From NCBI RefSeq assembly GCF_011927905.1, contig NZ_JAATJL010000001.1, positions 1,860,001-1,924,000 on the forward strand: 64,000 bases of DNA, written 5' to 3'. Of the stretch, positions 19,155 to 28,127 are shown piece by piece. A program made the position numbers and the translations under genes. Numbering within the stretch: the first letter of the stretch is position 1; each line of letters starts with the position of its first letter. The notes under the pieces are model-generated. The model was not told the DNA's origin, searched no databases, and worked only from the letters and a program-made list of their open reading frames with translations. This DNA is from Arthrobacter pigmenti. GTDB lineage: Bacteria > Actinomycetota > Actinomycetes > Actinomycetales > Micrococcaceae.

Positions 19155-20353
19155 CGGTGCGGACCGCCGCCAGCTACCTCAGCGAGAAGGTTGATATAGG
19201 ACTGTGCCAGTGAATAGACATCCGCGTTGTTCTTCACCCAGAGCCGGCCGTGGCCGTTGACCTGTAGTTGAATGCGATCGTCGGCCAGGAGACGCCAGAG
19301 GTTCGCCAGGGCTTCCGGGTCTGAGTCGACCACGTGGCCGGCTTCCGCGTCTTCGAGGATCTGTTGGGCTTCACCACGGACGATTCCTGTGATGTGCCGT
19401 CCAACTGAAAGTACTTCGTAGGTCTTCGAGGGAATGGTGGTTTCAAACGACTTCCAGTCATCCCGCAGCGAGACGATGCAGCTGTCAGACCTGCCGTAGA
19501 AGTCCATGACCTTGGGACCGTGCACCGGCGCATGAAATTCCACTGGGGCATCAAGCTGATCGGCCAGTTCCATGAGCTCGTTGCGTTTGACGCCGTTTCC
19601 CACCATTGTCAGCCGCATTCGGTCCCCCACCATCGCGGCAGCGCGGATGGGCACCTCCAGCCGCTGGCTTTCACCGTGATTCCCGAGGTACAGCACCTCA
19701 AGACGATGCTTCTCCATGGGCGGAGGCGCCAGTTTCTCAAGCCGCTCGAGTTCAACGCCATTGCTTACGGTCGCTACGTTCTTCAGCCCGCGGTCCCGCA
19801 GAGTGCGCGCGAAACCGTGCGTCACGGTAACGACGAGGTCAGCTCGATCCTGGATAGCCATGATGCCGCGTTCGGCGAGACTCTTGGCGGTGCCCTTCAC
19901 CAAGCGGGCGTCTCGCGCAATATCCGGCCATGCATCCCGCATGTCAACCACGAGAGGCCGTTTCAGGATCCGGGAGACCACATAGCCGGCGCCAAGTATT
20001 GGCAAGCTGGGAACGGTGACGATGACGACGTCGGGCTTCGCGCCCATTCGCGCGGCAGGAATACTGCAACCAGCTGAGAAGAGGTGATTGACGAGGCGCC
20101 CGAGGCGGGTGTTCTTGTGCCAGAGGTAAGGAACCCTGCGAACCCGCTCACCAAACTCGCCGGTATCAGCGCGAAAAGCGCGCCCAGCCACGCGTTTGGG
20201 CAGTGTACGGCGGCCATGAGGTGCATGGGCAATTGGGGCGACAACATCGACGTCCCATCCGGCAGACCGGAAATGTTTGATTAGTTGAGTCCAGCGTCGC
20301 TGGGGCGGGCTATGTTCGGGCGCATAGGAATGCGTCATGAGTAGGACACGCAA
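19151..20353 (-). CDS. Family 4 glycosyltransferase
   Basis: A 400-residue GT-B enzyme. MTHSYAPEHSPPQRRW near the start matches the WbuB/Pel-type N-terminal acceptor domain (Glyco_transf_4). VVDMRDAWPD, VTVTHGFARTLRDRG and LEVLYLGNHGESQRLE follow, then TIPSKTYEVLSVGRHITGI, where the donor-site Glu lies. The TTG start at 20353 is supported by GGGGGTGA just upstream. Similar enzymes add the first or second sugar to undecaprenyl-linked acceptors. The gap upstream (20354-20523) is the likely promoter area for this half of the locus. Confidence 0.9.
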   Translation of the reverse strand: MRVLLMTHSYAPEHSPPQRRWTQLIKHFRSAGWDVDVVAPIAHAPHGRRTLPKRVAGRAFRADTGEFGERVRRVPYLWHKNTRLGRLVNHLFSAGCSIPAARMGAKPDVVIVTVPSLPILGAGYVVSRILKRPLVVDMRDAWPDIARDARLVKGTAKSLAERGIMAIQDRADLVVTVTHGFARTLRDRGLKNVATVSNGVELERLEKLAPPPMEKHRLEVLYLGNHGESQRLEVPIRAAAMVGDRMRLTMVGNGVKRNELMELADQLDAPVEFHAPVHGPKVMDFYGRSDSCIVSLRDDWKSFETTIPSKTYEVLSVGRHITGIVRGEAQQILEDAEAGHVVDSDPEALANLWRLLADDRIQLQVNGHGRLWVKNNADVYSLAQSYINLLAEVAGGGPHR

Positions 20354-20523
20354 GAGTCACCCCCAAAGTGATCTTCCCCTCGAAGTTGGTGCAAGCAGGC
20401 AACAGTCTACCCATCGAGGCGTGATCGGCTCGCATTACCGTCTGGTGGCGTTAATGTCTACTCAATCGTTACTTTTCTCATGGTCTTCTCATGTCGCCCA
20501 CAGTCGCCGTGATCCTCCGGCGC

Positions 20524-21198
20524 TTACTGCTCCGGACGTGAGGTGATGGTTGGCTCGGTGCGTGCGTTCTCCAGTGCTCCCGTCCGGGCGGCAGCGTCGT
20601 CCACAATGCCGAGTGCACGCTCATACCCGAGCCGGTTTGCTTCCTTGCCATGCGGGCTCCAGAACGGGTCCTGCGGCGTGGCCACCCGAGTGTCGGCACC
20701 ACCCGTGCCCGCGAAGGTTACGGCTCGAAAGGCAGGGGAACTGCTGAAAATCGAGATAAGCGCATCATCCACGTCCTGGGTGTAGTCCGCGATGCGGCCC
20801 CTCGTGGCATGGAAGGTGCCCGAGTCAGTGTCCACCGCCAAGGACTGGATAGCGTCGAATCTCTCCAGGATGACCGTGAGCGCATCGGTGGATTCTTCGG
20901 ACAGATGCTCCAGCCCAGCACCGGCGCAGGAGAGCTCCCACGTCCGAAGCGGCGCCCCGGCGGGAACAGTCTTCCCATTCAACTGGTTGCTGAGGCGCTC
21001 AGCAGAACGGAGCAACGATGAGCGTGTTGCTGGATCGGTACTGTCATCGACGAGCCCGCACAGCGCCTCAATGTCCGGATCTGCCGTGTCAAGAGCGGTG
21101 CTGATGCTGTAGAACGGCCACCGCTCATGCGGAATGGCCTGCTGCGTCTTGAGAAGGTGCGGCTGGCCGTCAGCGCTTCGGGTGACGTAGGTAGGCAT
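20524..21198 (-). CDS. Unrecognised protein, about 224 residues
   Basis: I do not recognise this protein. The start is chosen at the ATG at 21198, preceded by AGGA at six bases; an upstream GTG at 21270 would add 24 residues. It has no signal peptide or membrane segment. It is acidic and rich in Ala, Ser and Thr, with WPFYSISTALDTADPDIEAL early and QDPFWSPHGKEANRLGYERAL late. It lies between the glycosyltransferase block and three cell-envelope genes, with 170 bases downstream and about 100 bases upstream, so it may be an independent unit rather than part of the polymer pathway. Confidence 0.6.
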   Translation of the reverse strand: MPTYVTRSADGQPHLLKTQQAIPHERWPFYSISTALDTADPDIEALCGLVDDSTDPATRSSLLRSAERLSNQLNGKTVPAGAPLRTWELSCAGAGLEHLSEESTDALTVILERFDAIQSLAVDTDSGTFHATRGRIADYTQDVDDALISIFSSSPAFRAVTFAGTGGADTRVATPQDPFWSPHGKEANRLGYERALGIVDDAAARTGALENARTEPTITSRPEQ

Positions 21199-21297
21199 CT
21201 TGTTCCTGTCATGCTGAGTGACGAAAGCAGCAATTATTGTGCAACCGTCATTATTACTCAATTGTGGCACGCAGGGGCGTAAGTTGGCTTGCGGTAG

Positions 21298-22089
21298 CTA
21301 GCGTCCTTCGAAGGGAACCACGCCGGCGGTGGTGACCAGGATCTTCCATGGCCCGTCCGGGACCTCTGACTCTTCAACGAACTTCCAGTCGACGCGGGCT
21401 TGTGCACCGTTGAGCTGTTCGAACTGCAGGCATCCGGCCAACGCGGGCGAGACGTCCATGCCAGCTCCGTTGAACCGGGTGTTGGCGGGCCTTTGGTCCA
21501 GGGTACCGAAAACGTACTCGGCGTCGTCGTACACTCCCGGGCCGGCATCCTGGATCTGGCCGTAGCAGGTGGAACCGTCCTTCTCCATCCGCACCCACCT
21601 GTTCTTCATGTAACTGAAGGTGCGGTCATCCGCTTTGCCTGCATAACCGGGGTCCTCAGCCCAGGGAATCACTTCTTCCCGCATCTCGAAGGCGTCCTCG
21701 TCATTCACGTCATCGAACGGCAGGTCCAGATAGAACGGGTTCTGCTTGGGTGTCATGCTGCTTGGGAAGTATCCGTTGGACGCCACCCGTGGTTCGGTTT
21801 CACAGCTCCCCTCGACGATCACGCCGTCACACCCGCCATAATTGGCCATCCAGTTGCTGTCATAGGTGGAGATTTCCTGGCTGCCGTCCGAGGCAGTTGG
21901 ATCGTGGATCTCCCCTACCCAGAACACGGTTGCGACGATGTCCGTGTGCCACGGATAGCTCCGGTCTTCCGCTGAATCCCCGCCTGGGTTTCCGGGTGCG
22001 CCGGCTCCGGGAAGCAGAGAACAGGAGGTGGCGCATACAAGCAATCCGGCGGTCAGAACCAGGTGGACCGTGCGCCTGTCCCTGTTCAT
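21298..22089 (-). CDS. Secreted lipoprotein, conserved, possibly double-psi beta-barrel
   Basis: A 263-residue protein with an N-terminal signal and a lipobox-like LVCATSC ending near Cys23, so it is probably lipid-anchored outside the membrane. Conserved-looking blocks are WVGEIHDPTASDGSQE, YFPSSMTPKQNPFYLDLPFDD, TFSYMKNRWVRM, CYGQIQDAGPGVYDDAEYVFG and RFNGAGMDVSPAL. The last resembles the active-site end of double-psi beta-barrel (RlpA/expansin-like) domains, but this is a weak match. ATGA overlap with the upstream deacetylase gene shows translational coupling, so it probably works with that enzyme on wall or exported glycan. No enzyme activity is assigned. Confidence 0.75.
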   Translation of the reverse strand: MNRDRRTVHLVLTAGLLVCATSCSLLPGAGAPGNPGGDSAEDRSYPWHTDIVATVFWVGEIHDPTASDGSQEISTYDSNWMANYGGCDGVIVEGSCETEPRVASNGYFPSSMTPKQNPFYLDLPFDDVNDEDAFEMREEVIPWAEDPGYAGKADDRTFSYMKNRWVRMEKDGSTCYGQIQDAGPGVYDDAEYVFGTLDQRPANTRFNGAGMDVSPALAGCLQFEQLNGAQARVDWKFVEESEVPDGPWKILVTTAGVVPFEGR

Positions 22090-23597
22090 TCGATCTGCTG
22101 GTGAGAGGCTTGGCGAAGCGAGTAGTTATCGGTGACAAGCTCACCGTCTTGCTGAAGCGCCAGTCCAAAGCTGATGGCCGTGACTCCCGGCGGAATCGTA
22201 GGGGTTGTCCAGGTCGCCTCCGTGAAATTTTCAGCTTCCGGGTAAACGGGGCCGGACGTCCAGTACACCCAGACACCGCGCTCCAGACGGTAGGAAACGC
22301 TGAACTGAGTGGGAGCGGTGGATTTGTACCATGCGCCCAACTGGTAACGCTCGCCGGGGGTCACAGCAGGCGCGCAGCTGGCCAGGTCCTGGGTGGGCGT
22401 CACTTTCACTTCGCCGTCAATATAATCCTTCACCCGCAGCCGTATCGCCGTATCTCCCGCATGACCCGGGCTGACCGTCGTCACAAGGGCCTGCTGCTCG
22501 CCAAACGCTGCCGGCGTCCAGCACTCGGGCAGCTCCCCCGCGACCGTCACGCTCTCGGGAACCTCAGCGGGAGCAGGCACGGCACGTTCAAGCGACCCGT
22601 TCTTCAATCCTGTGTTCCCTGTGGGCGTCACTTCGGCCACTGGCTGTACTGCGCCGCTAATGACCTCCTCCACGGTCCGCACAACGACATTGCTGTTGCG
22701 GGTCCGTTCCTCCAGCCACTCCAGGAACTCCTCGAAGACGTTTTCCTTGATTGAGATGTTGTCGCAGGCCGTGGTGCAGAGCCGGTGAAACGTCAGTTGG
22801 ACCCAGCCGCCGGTCAGCTGGGGAGTCTGGACCGCGTCCTTAAGATCGGCGAGCGTCCATTCATCGGTGACGTTCGAGGGCGCTGCTGTCAGGCTGGGAT
22901 TCCTGGGCGGAATGGTTTCTGCTGTTGGGCATCCCGGGCAGCCGAAGCGGTTCTCCAGCCCACCGAGTCCGCGCGCCGAGTTATATCCACAGTCCATGGC
23001 TGCCTGCAGAGCGGCCTTGTTCGTTGCAGCGAATGGGTAGGCGAAGTTCCGGACAGTGAATCCCCACTCAGTGAGGACTCTGCGGTCCAGGCAGATTTCC
23101 CGGACAACCTCCTGCTGGTTCAGTGACGGGAGGCTGTTGTGTGAGACGCTGTGGCCGCCAATCTCGTGTCCCTGATCAGCCAGTGCACGCAACTGATCCA
23201 GCGTCAGGTATCCGGGCCTCCCGACCGAGCCCGAATTGACGAAGAACGTTCCCGAAAGCCCGTGCCCGTCCATCAGCTCGGCAGCCCGCAACTGCGAGCT
23301 GAAGCCGTCGTCGAAAGTCAGGCTCACCACAACATCCGCTCCGATCACGGGTGGCGGTTCGTCAGGTGGCGGATCCTCATAGTTCCCGACAGGCTGCTGG
23401 ATGTAGGGGTCGCGGGCCGGCCCTGCCAGCTCATCCGCGACCACGGCAGCGGCATTCCGGTCCGGCTGGTTTGGCGGTGCAGCCTCCATGGCCCCGTACC
23501 CACGCAGGAGAACGATGGCCAACACCGCGACGAGGGAAATGACAACGAATGCCGCGGCGGCGGCTCGTCCAATTGATCGTTTCTCGCGGGGTTTCAT
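22086..23597 (-). CDS. Membrane-anchored polysaccharide deacetylase
   Basis: A 503-residue protein with an N-terminal membrane anchor (about 12-31), a proline-rich linker, and a NodB-type carbohydrate esterase 4 domain from about 85. It shows the catalytic/metal motif SLTFDDG (92-98), the zinc-binding HSVSH (149-153), and RNFAYPF. The C-terminal 180 residues form a beta-rich module (ECWTPAAFGEQQ, GERYQLGAWYKST, FTEATWTTP) like a carbohydrate-binding or jelly-roll domain. It should remove N- or O-acetyl groups from an extracellular glycan. Coupled to the downstream lipoprotein gene and 12 bases after the SDR gene, so it is in the locus transcript. Confidence 0.93.
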   Translation of the reverse strand: MKPREKRSIGRAAAAAFVVISLVAVLAIVLLRGYGAMEAAPPNQPDRNAAAVVADELAGPARDPYIQQPVGNYEDPPPDEPPPVIGADVVVSLTFDDGFSSQLRAAELMDGHGLSGTFFVNSGSVGRPGYLTLDQLRALADQGHEIGGHSVSHNSLPSLNQQEVVREICLDRRVLTEWGFTVRNFAYPFAATNKAALQAAMDCGYNSARGLGGLENRFGCPGCPTAETIPPRNPSLTAAPSNVTDEWTLADLKDAVQTPQLTGGWVQLTFHRLCTTACDNISIKENVFEEFLEWLEERTRNSNVVVRTVEEVISGAVQPVAEVTPTGNTGLKNGSLERAVPAPAEVPESVTVAGELPECWTPAAFGEQQALVTTVSPGHAGDTAIRLRVKDYIDGEVKVTPTQDLASCAPAVTPGERYQLGAWYKSTAPTQFSVSYRLERGVWVYWTSGPVYPEAENFTEATWTTPTIPPGVTAISFGLALQQDGELVTDNYSLRQASHQQIE

Positions 23598-23609
23598 TCG
23601 TACGCCTGC

Positions 23610-24620
23610 CTATCGGTGAAGTTGCATGCGTGATTCGGCGTACCCGTGGCTGTCCGGCCGGCGGGAATCCTCCATGCCTGCCGCCACACTGCGGATGATC
23701 TCATCGAGTTCAGTGGCAGGATCAAATCCGACCATGGCCGCAGCTTTGGCGTTGTTGGGGACCCTCCGACGCATGTCCTCGAACCCATCGGCATAGGCCT
23801 CTTCGTAGGGAACCAACTGAATCGTGCTTTGGCTCCCAAGCAGGGCGATGATCCTTTCGGCCAACTCCAGGATCGAAATCTCGCGCTTCCCGCCAAGATT
23901 CACTGCCTGGCCGTATGCCTGGGGCGTTTCACTGATTCTCACGATCGCGGGCACAATATCGCCAACATAGGAGAAGCACCGGGTCTGGCGTCCGTCGCCG
24001 AAGACTGTAAGGGGCTGATCGTCCAACGCCTGCGCGATCAGGTTAGGCACAACCATCCCGTACCGTCCCGTCTGTCGAGGCCCAACAGTATTGAACAGCC
24101 TGACAATCGCAACGGGAAGTCCCTCGCTCTGCCAGTAAGCGTGTGCGAAGGACTCATCGATGCCCTTCGCAGCCGCGTAGGTCCACCGTGACTTCAGCGG
24201 CGATCCCAGCACGCGGTCGGCGTCCTCGCTGAGACTGTCCGATGTGTTCTTGCCGTAGATCTCGCTCGTAGACACCAGCAGTACGCTCGCGTGGGCTTCA
24301 CAGGCTGCGTCAAGAACATTCTCCGTTCCGTGAATGTTGGTCCGCAGGCTTTCCAGAGGTTCCTCCACGATCCGCTTCACCCCCACGGCCGCAGCCAGGT
24401 GAAACACGCGGTCGACGCCGGTGAACGCGTGCTGGAGCGCCTCCTGATCCAGCACCGAGCCGCTGAAGAAGCGCAACTTCTCCGAGGCAATGCCGGCCAG
24501 GTTCTCAAGCGATCCCGTTGAGAGATCGTCAAGAATAACGACGTCGTCCCCCCGGTTCAGCAAAAACTCTGTCAGGTGGCTACCAATGAATCCGGCTCCG
24601 CCGGTGATCAGGTTCTTCAT
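23610..24620 (-). CDS. NAD-dependent nucleotide-sugar epimerase/decarboxylase
   Basis: A 336-residue extended SDR enzyme. The start is the ATG at 24620, preceded by GAGGA and eight bases after the stop of the dehydrogenase gene; longer readings run into that gene. The NAD-binding motif is TGGAGFIGSHL (5-15). The active site has STSEIYGK and the YxxxK pair in WTYAAAKGIDE. GDGRQTRCFSYVGDIV is the form seen in UDP-glucuronate decarboxylases and related enzymes, so conversion of UDP-glucuronate to UDP-xylose is a good candidate reaction, with C4 epimerisation as the alternative. Adjacent to a dehydrogenase whose product it could use. Confidence 0.88.
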   Translation of the reverse strand: MKNLITGGAGFIGSHLTEFLLNRGDDVVILDDLSTGSLENLAGIASEKLRFFSGSVLDQEALQHAFTGVDRVFHLAAAVGVKRIVEEPLESLRTNIHGTENVLDAACEAHASVLLVSTSEIYGKNTSDSLSEDADRVLGSPLKSRWTYAAAKGIDESFAHAYWQSEGLPVAIVRLFNTVGPRQTGRYGMVVPNLIAQALDDQPLTVFGDGRQTRCFSYVGDIVPAIVRISETPQAYGQAVNLGGKREISILELAERIIALLGSQSTIQLVPYEEAYADGFEDMRRRVPNNAKAAAMVGFDPATELDEIIRSVAAGMEDSRRPDSHGYAESRMQLHR

Positions 24621-24628
24621 GGCGATCC

Positions 24629-25963
24629 TCAGAGCCGGACGAGCTGCGGTAGGTCGGTCAACCGGTAGGTGGTGTCCAGGACAATCTTCTCGTCCGCCAG
24701 CCACGCGAGGTCCACGTCCGAGTGGGTTGTGTGGACGATGGTGAGGTCCGCATCGACCGACCGCGGATCGGCCACTCCATAGAGCATCTGGTGGCCGGGC
24801 AGGGACAGCGTCTCAAAGCGCGGGTCGTAGAAGTGGACCTCAGCTCCTTCGGAGAGCAACCCCGAGATGATCTCGAGCGCGGGAGACTGACGCAAGTCGG
24901 CGACGTCGGGCTTGTAAGCGAGTCCCACCACCAGCACTTTCGCAGTGTGAATGTACCGGTCCCGTTCGGCGAGCGCGTGGATTGCGCGCTCGACCACCCT
25001 TCTGGGCCGGACGGAAATGGCGTTCATCGCCTGTTCGATGACCGGTGAATTCAGACGCGCCTTCTTCATTTGCCACAACAGGTAGTGGGGATCGCACGGT
25101 ATGCAGTGTCCTCCCACTCCTGGGCCGGGAAGGAACGGCATGTATCCGTAGGGCTTTGTTGACGCCGCGTCAATGACTTCCTTGACGTTCAGACTCAGCG
25201 AGTTGCAAATGTCCGCGAACTCGTTGGCGAGAGCTATGTTGACCGCGCGGAAGGTGTTCTCCAGCAGTTTGCACATCTCAGCTGTTTCAGCGCTTGAAGC
25301 GACGTAGATCTCCCGCACGCTGGTCGCCAGCAGAGCGGCGGCGGCGTCCCCGCATGAGCGGGTGATCCCGCCGACAACCCGTGGCACATCCTCATGCGCA
25401 AAGGAGTCCGCTCCGGGGTTGATCCTCTCGGGGCTGAAGGCCACCGAGATGTCCTTTCCAACGTCGAATCCGGAGGCGGTGAGCGGGGCGCCCAGCAGGT
25501 CCCAGGTGCTCCCGACATAGGTGGTGGAAGTGAGCAGGATGACCTGCCCCGGCACCGCGTTCTCGACGACGGTTGCGCACGCTTTCTTCAGGATCGTCAG
25601 GTCCGGCACTAGATAGTCGTCCACCGGCGTCGGAACGCAGATGACGACGGCGGCCGCCCTGCCGAGACGCGATGCGTCCTGGGTGAGTTCGAACGTGGGG
25701 TCGGCGAGCGCGCGCACCAGCCGGCACCTGTCCTCCTGGAGCAGGTCGACATCCTGGTTGGCGACGGCTGCGAGGCGCGCCGGGCTGGCATCCAGTGCGA
25801 GGACGCGATGCCCGGTTTCGCGGAATGCGAGCGTTGTTGGGAGGCCCACGTATCCGAGGCCCACTACGGCGAGGTCGAAGTCGAACGTCTGAGCTGGTGC
25901 GGCAAGCTTGGGTGCTATTGGTGCTAGATCCTGGAGGCGGGCTGGGTTGGTCGAGACTGACAT
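24629..25963 (-). CDS. Nucleotide-sugar 6-dehydrogenase, UDP-HexNAc type
   Basis: A 444-residue enzyme with a 27-residue N-terminal extension before the Rossmann motif VVGLGYVGLP. TSTTYVGST, LLENTFRAVNIALANEFADIC and the catalytic-cysteine block GPGVGGHCIPCDPHYL are typical of WbpA/TviB-like UDP-N-acetylglucosamine (or UDP-ManNAc) 6-dehydrogenases. GLAYKPDVADLRQSPA marks the C-terminal UDP-binding domain. It likely makes UDP-GlcNAcA or UDP-ManNAcA. It differs clearly from the WecC copy at 12437, so the two probably feed different sugars into the polymer or into two polymers. Paired with the downstream SDR gene. Confidence 0.92.
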   Translation of the reverse strand: MSVSTNPARLQDLAPIAPKLAAPAQTFDFDLAVVGLGYVGLPTTLAFRETGHRVLALDASPARLAAVANQDVDLLQEDRCRLVRALADPTFELTQDASRLGRAAAVVICVPTPVDDYLVPDLTILKKACATVVENAVPGQVILLTSTTYVGSTWDLLGAPLTASGFDVGKDISVAFSPERINPGADSFAHEDVPRVVGGITRSCGDAAAALLATSVREIYVASSAETAEMCKLLENTFRAVNIALANEFADICNSLSLNVKEVIDAASTKPYGYMPFLPGPGVGGHCIPCDPHYLLWQMKKARLNSPVIEQAMNAISVRPRRVVERAIHALAERDRYIHTAKVLVVGLAYKPDVADLRQSPALEIISGLLSEGAEVHFYDPRFETLSLPGHQMLYGVADPRSVDADLTIVHTTHSDVDLAWLADEKIVLDTTYRLTDLPQLVRL

Positions 25964-26042
25964 GAATGATCCCTCATAGGGTTAGTGAGACCGATGGCGG
26001 ACGGGCGATCGGAGGTGGAGTTGTAACTCCGTTGTCGTTTCA

Positions 26043-27356
26043 TCAAACGGCGTAATCCTTGTGAATACCTTGAGTAGTGGTGGTGGATGGGACATGTTCT
26101 GTCTGGGGCCTGCGGCCCGGGCTCACCCAGATACCAGTGGAACGAACGAACCAGGCCCTGACCAACGCGGTGATGAAAATTCCGGCGTCGAGCAGGCGCA
26201 TGAGCGGAAATGCCAGCCCGCGGATCAGATAGAGCGGATCCCGGGTGACTGCGGCAACGAAAATTGTCAGCAGGAAATCGGGGATTAGTACCCCGAGCAG
26301 GATTGCCTCGGGAACAAAGACACCGCTGAAGAAATCGGCTGCGGGGCTTTCGACGTTGTACATCTCTGCGATCTGAAATGCGGACCAGACCAGCATGAAC
26401 GGCACGAGCAGGAGGAGCACCAGGCTGCTGGAGATCAGTTCGAAGATCTGCAGGGCAAGGGCGGCCCAGAAACGTCCCCTGTGCAGCCCGTGCCGGCGCA
26501 CGGTTTGCCAGAAACCGAGGTTCCACCGGTAGATCTGTCTGGTGTAGTCCCGGAAATTATCCGGATCCTGTGTGTAGGCGATAGCTGTTTTCGGGTGAAA
26601 GTGGATCCTGCCAAGTTTCCGGGCGTGGACCTCGAATGTCATGTTGAAGTCTTCGATAACCAGCCCGGGCGCAGCGATGTCGATGTCTTTGAGCGCGCTC
26701 GACCGGTACATGCTGGCAAAGCCGGGAACGATCGACACCACGTTCACTGCGACGGCAGCCTGACCGTACTTGTGCAGCAGCTGAACCACCCGGTAGAAGC
26801 GCTCGCGGTAAGCGATCAGAAACCGTCCGAAGCGCGTGGGAGAAGGTACCGGGCTGGTGATTACTCTCCCGGCGACGGCAACCACGCCGGGATCTGCGAA
26901 CGGAGGAAGCCCCGTCTGCAGGTAATCGGCGGCAAGCCGGGTGTCGGCGTCGAGCAGGGTTACCACTTCGAAGCGTTTGGCGAGCTGGAAGTATTCGATT
27001 GCGGCGAGCAGCGCCCCTGCCTTCCCCCGGTTCTGGCTCAGGTCGAGTACGCGGACGTCGGCTCTCCGTGCCACCGTCACCGTGCCGTCCGTTGAGCCGT
27101 CGGACACGATGAAGATATTGCGGAGCGGTACCAGCGCCGCGGCTGAGGCGATGGTTTCGGCGATGACGGCGTCCTCGTTATGCGCGGCCACCAGAATCGC
27201 TACTTGTTCAGGAAGTACAGTCTGCCCTGAGTCCTCGGTGCTGTTTGCGTTGTGGTGTTTCTGCCGGCGTCGTTCTGCTACGAATCTGAAGATTCCGACT
27301 GTCGTCCAGAGAAGCGTTCCAAGCCCCAGTACGATCACCGTATATAGGACGAACAT
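26043..27356 (-). CDS. Processive-type membrane glycosyltransferase, PgaC-like GT2
   Basis: A 437-residue integral-membrane GT2 enzyme. The start is set at the ATG at 27356, which follows GGGGGAG; a frame from 27395 is longer. One N-terminal membrane segment (FVLYTVIVLGLGTLL) precedes the catalytic domain: VAILVAAHNED, VSDGSTDGT, TLLDADTR (the DxD), VIEDFNMTFE (the TED-like base) and QIYRWNLGFW (the Q-x-x-R-W type acceptor motif). Three or four C-terminal segments follow. This is the layout of poly-N-acetylglucosamine and hyaluronan synthases. A partner deacetylase lies at 22086 in the same direction, as in PNAG loci, but PNAG production is only an inference. Confidence 0.9.
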   Translation of the reverse strand: MFVLYTVIVLGLGTLLWTTVGIFRFVAERRRQKHHNANSTEDSGQTVLPEQVAILVAAHNEDAVIAETIASAAALVPLRNIFIVSDGSTDGTVTVARRADVRVLDLSQNRGKAGALLAAIEYFQLAKRFEVVTLLDADTRLAADYLQTGLPPFADPGVVAVAGRVITSPVPSPTRFGRFLIAYRERFYRVVQLLHKYGQAAVAVNVVSIVPGFASMYRSSALKDIDIAAPGLVIEDFNMTFEVHARKLGRIHFHPKTAIAYTQDPDNFRDYTRQIYRWNLGFWQTVRRHGLHRGRFWAALALQIFELISSSLVLLLLVPFMLVWSAFQIAEMYNVESPAADFFSGVFVPEAILLGVLIPDFLLTIFVAAVTRDPLYLIRGLAFPLMRLLDAGIFITALVRAWFVRSTGIWVSPGRRPQTEHVPSTTTTQGIHKDYAV

Positions 27357-27491
27357 GCGGTCTCCCCCTGGTGCTTTTGGATGTGCGGTGACCACAACGT
27401 ACGCTCCGCGGCGACGTCAGCTCAAGGCCGTTGCTGCCTGTTCGACGCCTTTCACAAGGTATCTCCAAGGACAGCCAACCACTGTGGGAAC
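27357..27491. other. Divergent intergenic region at the head of the polysaccharide locus
   Basis: About 135 bases separate the first minus-strand gene from a plus-strand gene, so promoters for both directions should lie here. No convincing box or operator was found by eye. Confidence 0.4.
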
Positions 27492-28031
27492 ATGACGACG
27501 TGGGGAACCCTATCGCGCACCGATCCCATTGGCCACCGTCTTGCCGACACTCAGCCGATTCATCTCGTTCGCTCCACTGTTCACGATGCCTGCGCCCGTC
27601 CCGTCGACTTCAGTGCACTCGGCCTTTTGGGAGTTCTCGAGCAACTCGTATCTCGCACCTACGGGATGACCTTTGTCATGGAGTGCCCACAAGCAAGAGG
27701 CGCGGTGGACCGAAGCACGGCGATACTGCTCTATCGGTCTGCGCGCACGCTGCTAGATGGTGTACTGCGCAAAGAGACCGCCGCTCAGATCTCGGTAAAG
27801 ATCGAGTGCGACGACGATTGGCTCCGCCTCCTCGTGCGGGCTGATGCGTCTACCTCCGACCTGGACGTTGAGCTTCACGCTGTGATTGGCGTCGTCGCTC
27901 CGCAGTCACTGATTCAGGCCGTCTACTCAGCCAACGGATATGTGCAGCAATCGGTGGGCGGTTTTGGGATCGAAGTCCTGGTCGCTCTGCCTCTCGCGCT
28001 CGCAGCTGAAGAGTCGAGGGACGCCGTATAA
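27492..28031 (+). CDS. Unrecognised protein, possibly a degenerate kinase-type ATPase fold
   Basis: A 179-residue protein; ATG 27492 follows GTGGGAA. The segment from STAILLYRSARTLLDGVL through ISVKIECDDDWLRLLVRAD resembles the start of the ATPase domain of NarX-like sensor kinases, where a YRxxRExLxNVxKHA helix is followed by a strand. But the N-box Asn and the Gly-rich boxes are not visible, so it is unlikely to bind ATP normally. It has no membrane segment or HTH. It may be a stand-alone regulator derived from a histidine kinase. This assignment is weak, although the open frame, start and composition support a real gene. A small membrane-protein gene follows. Confidence 0.6.
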   Translation: MTTWGTLSRTDPIGHRLADTQPIHLVRSTVHDACARPVDFSALGLLGVLEQLVSRTYGMTFVMECPQARGAVDRSTAILLYRSARTLLDGVLRKETAAQISVKIECDDDWLRLLVRADASTSDLDVELHAVIGVVAPQSLIQAVYSANGYVQQSVGGFGIEVLVALPLALAAEESRDAV

Positions 28032-28127
28032 GCCCCTGGGCTTATTGCGAGAGCGTTAGAAGCACCCTTACCCGCGCAGCAGCTAGTCTGGAGGGATACT
28101 TACTGGACTGGCACCTTGGGGGATTTC

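Noticed and set aside
27357..27491. Gene start upstream of 27492 for the plus-strand protein
   Set aside because: The earlier in-frame region is poorly matched to coding sequence and would overlap the divergent promoter region; ATG 27492 has a better ribosome site.
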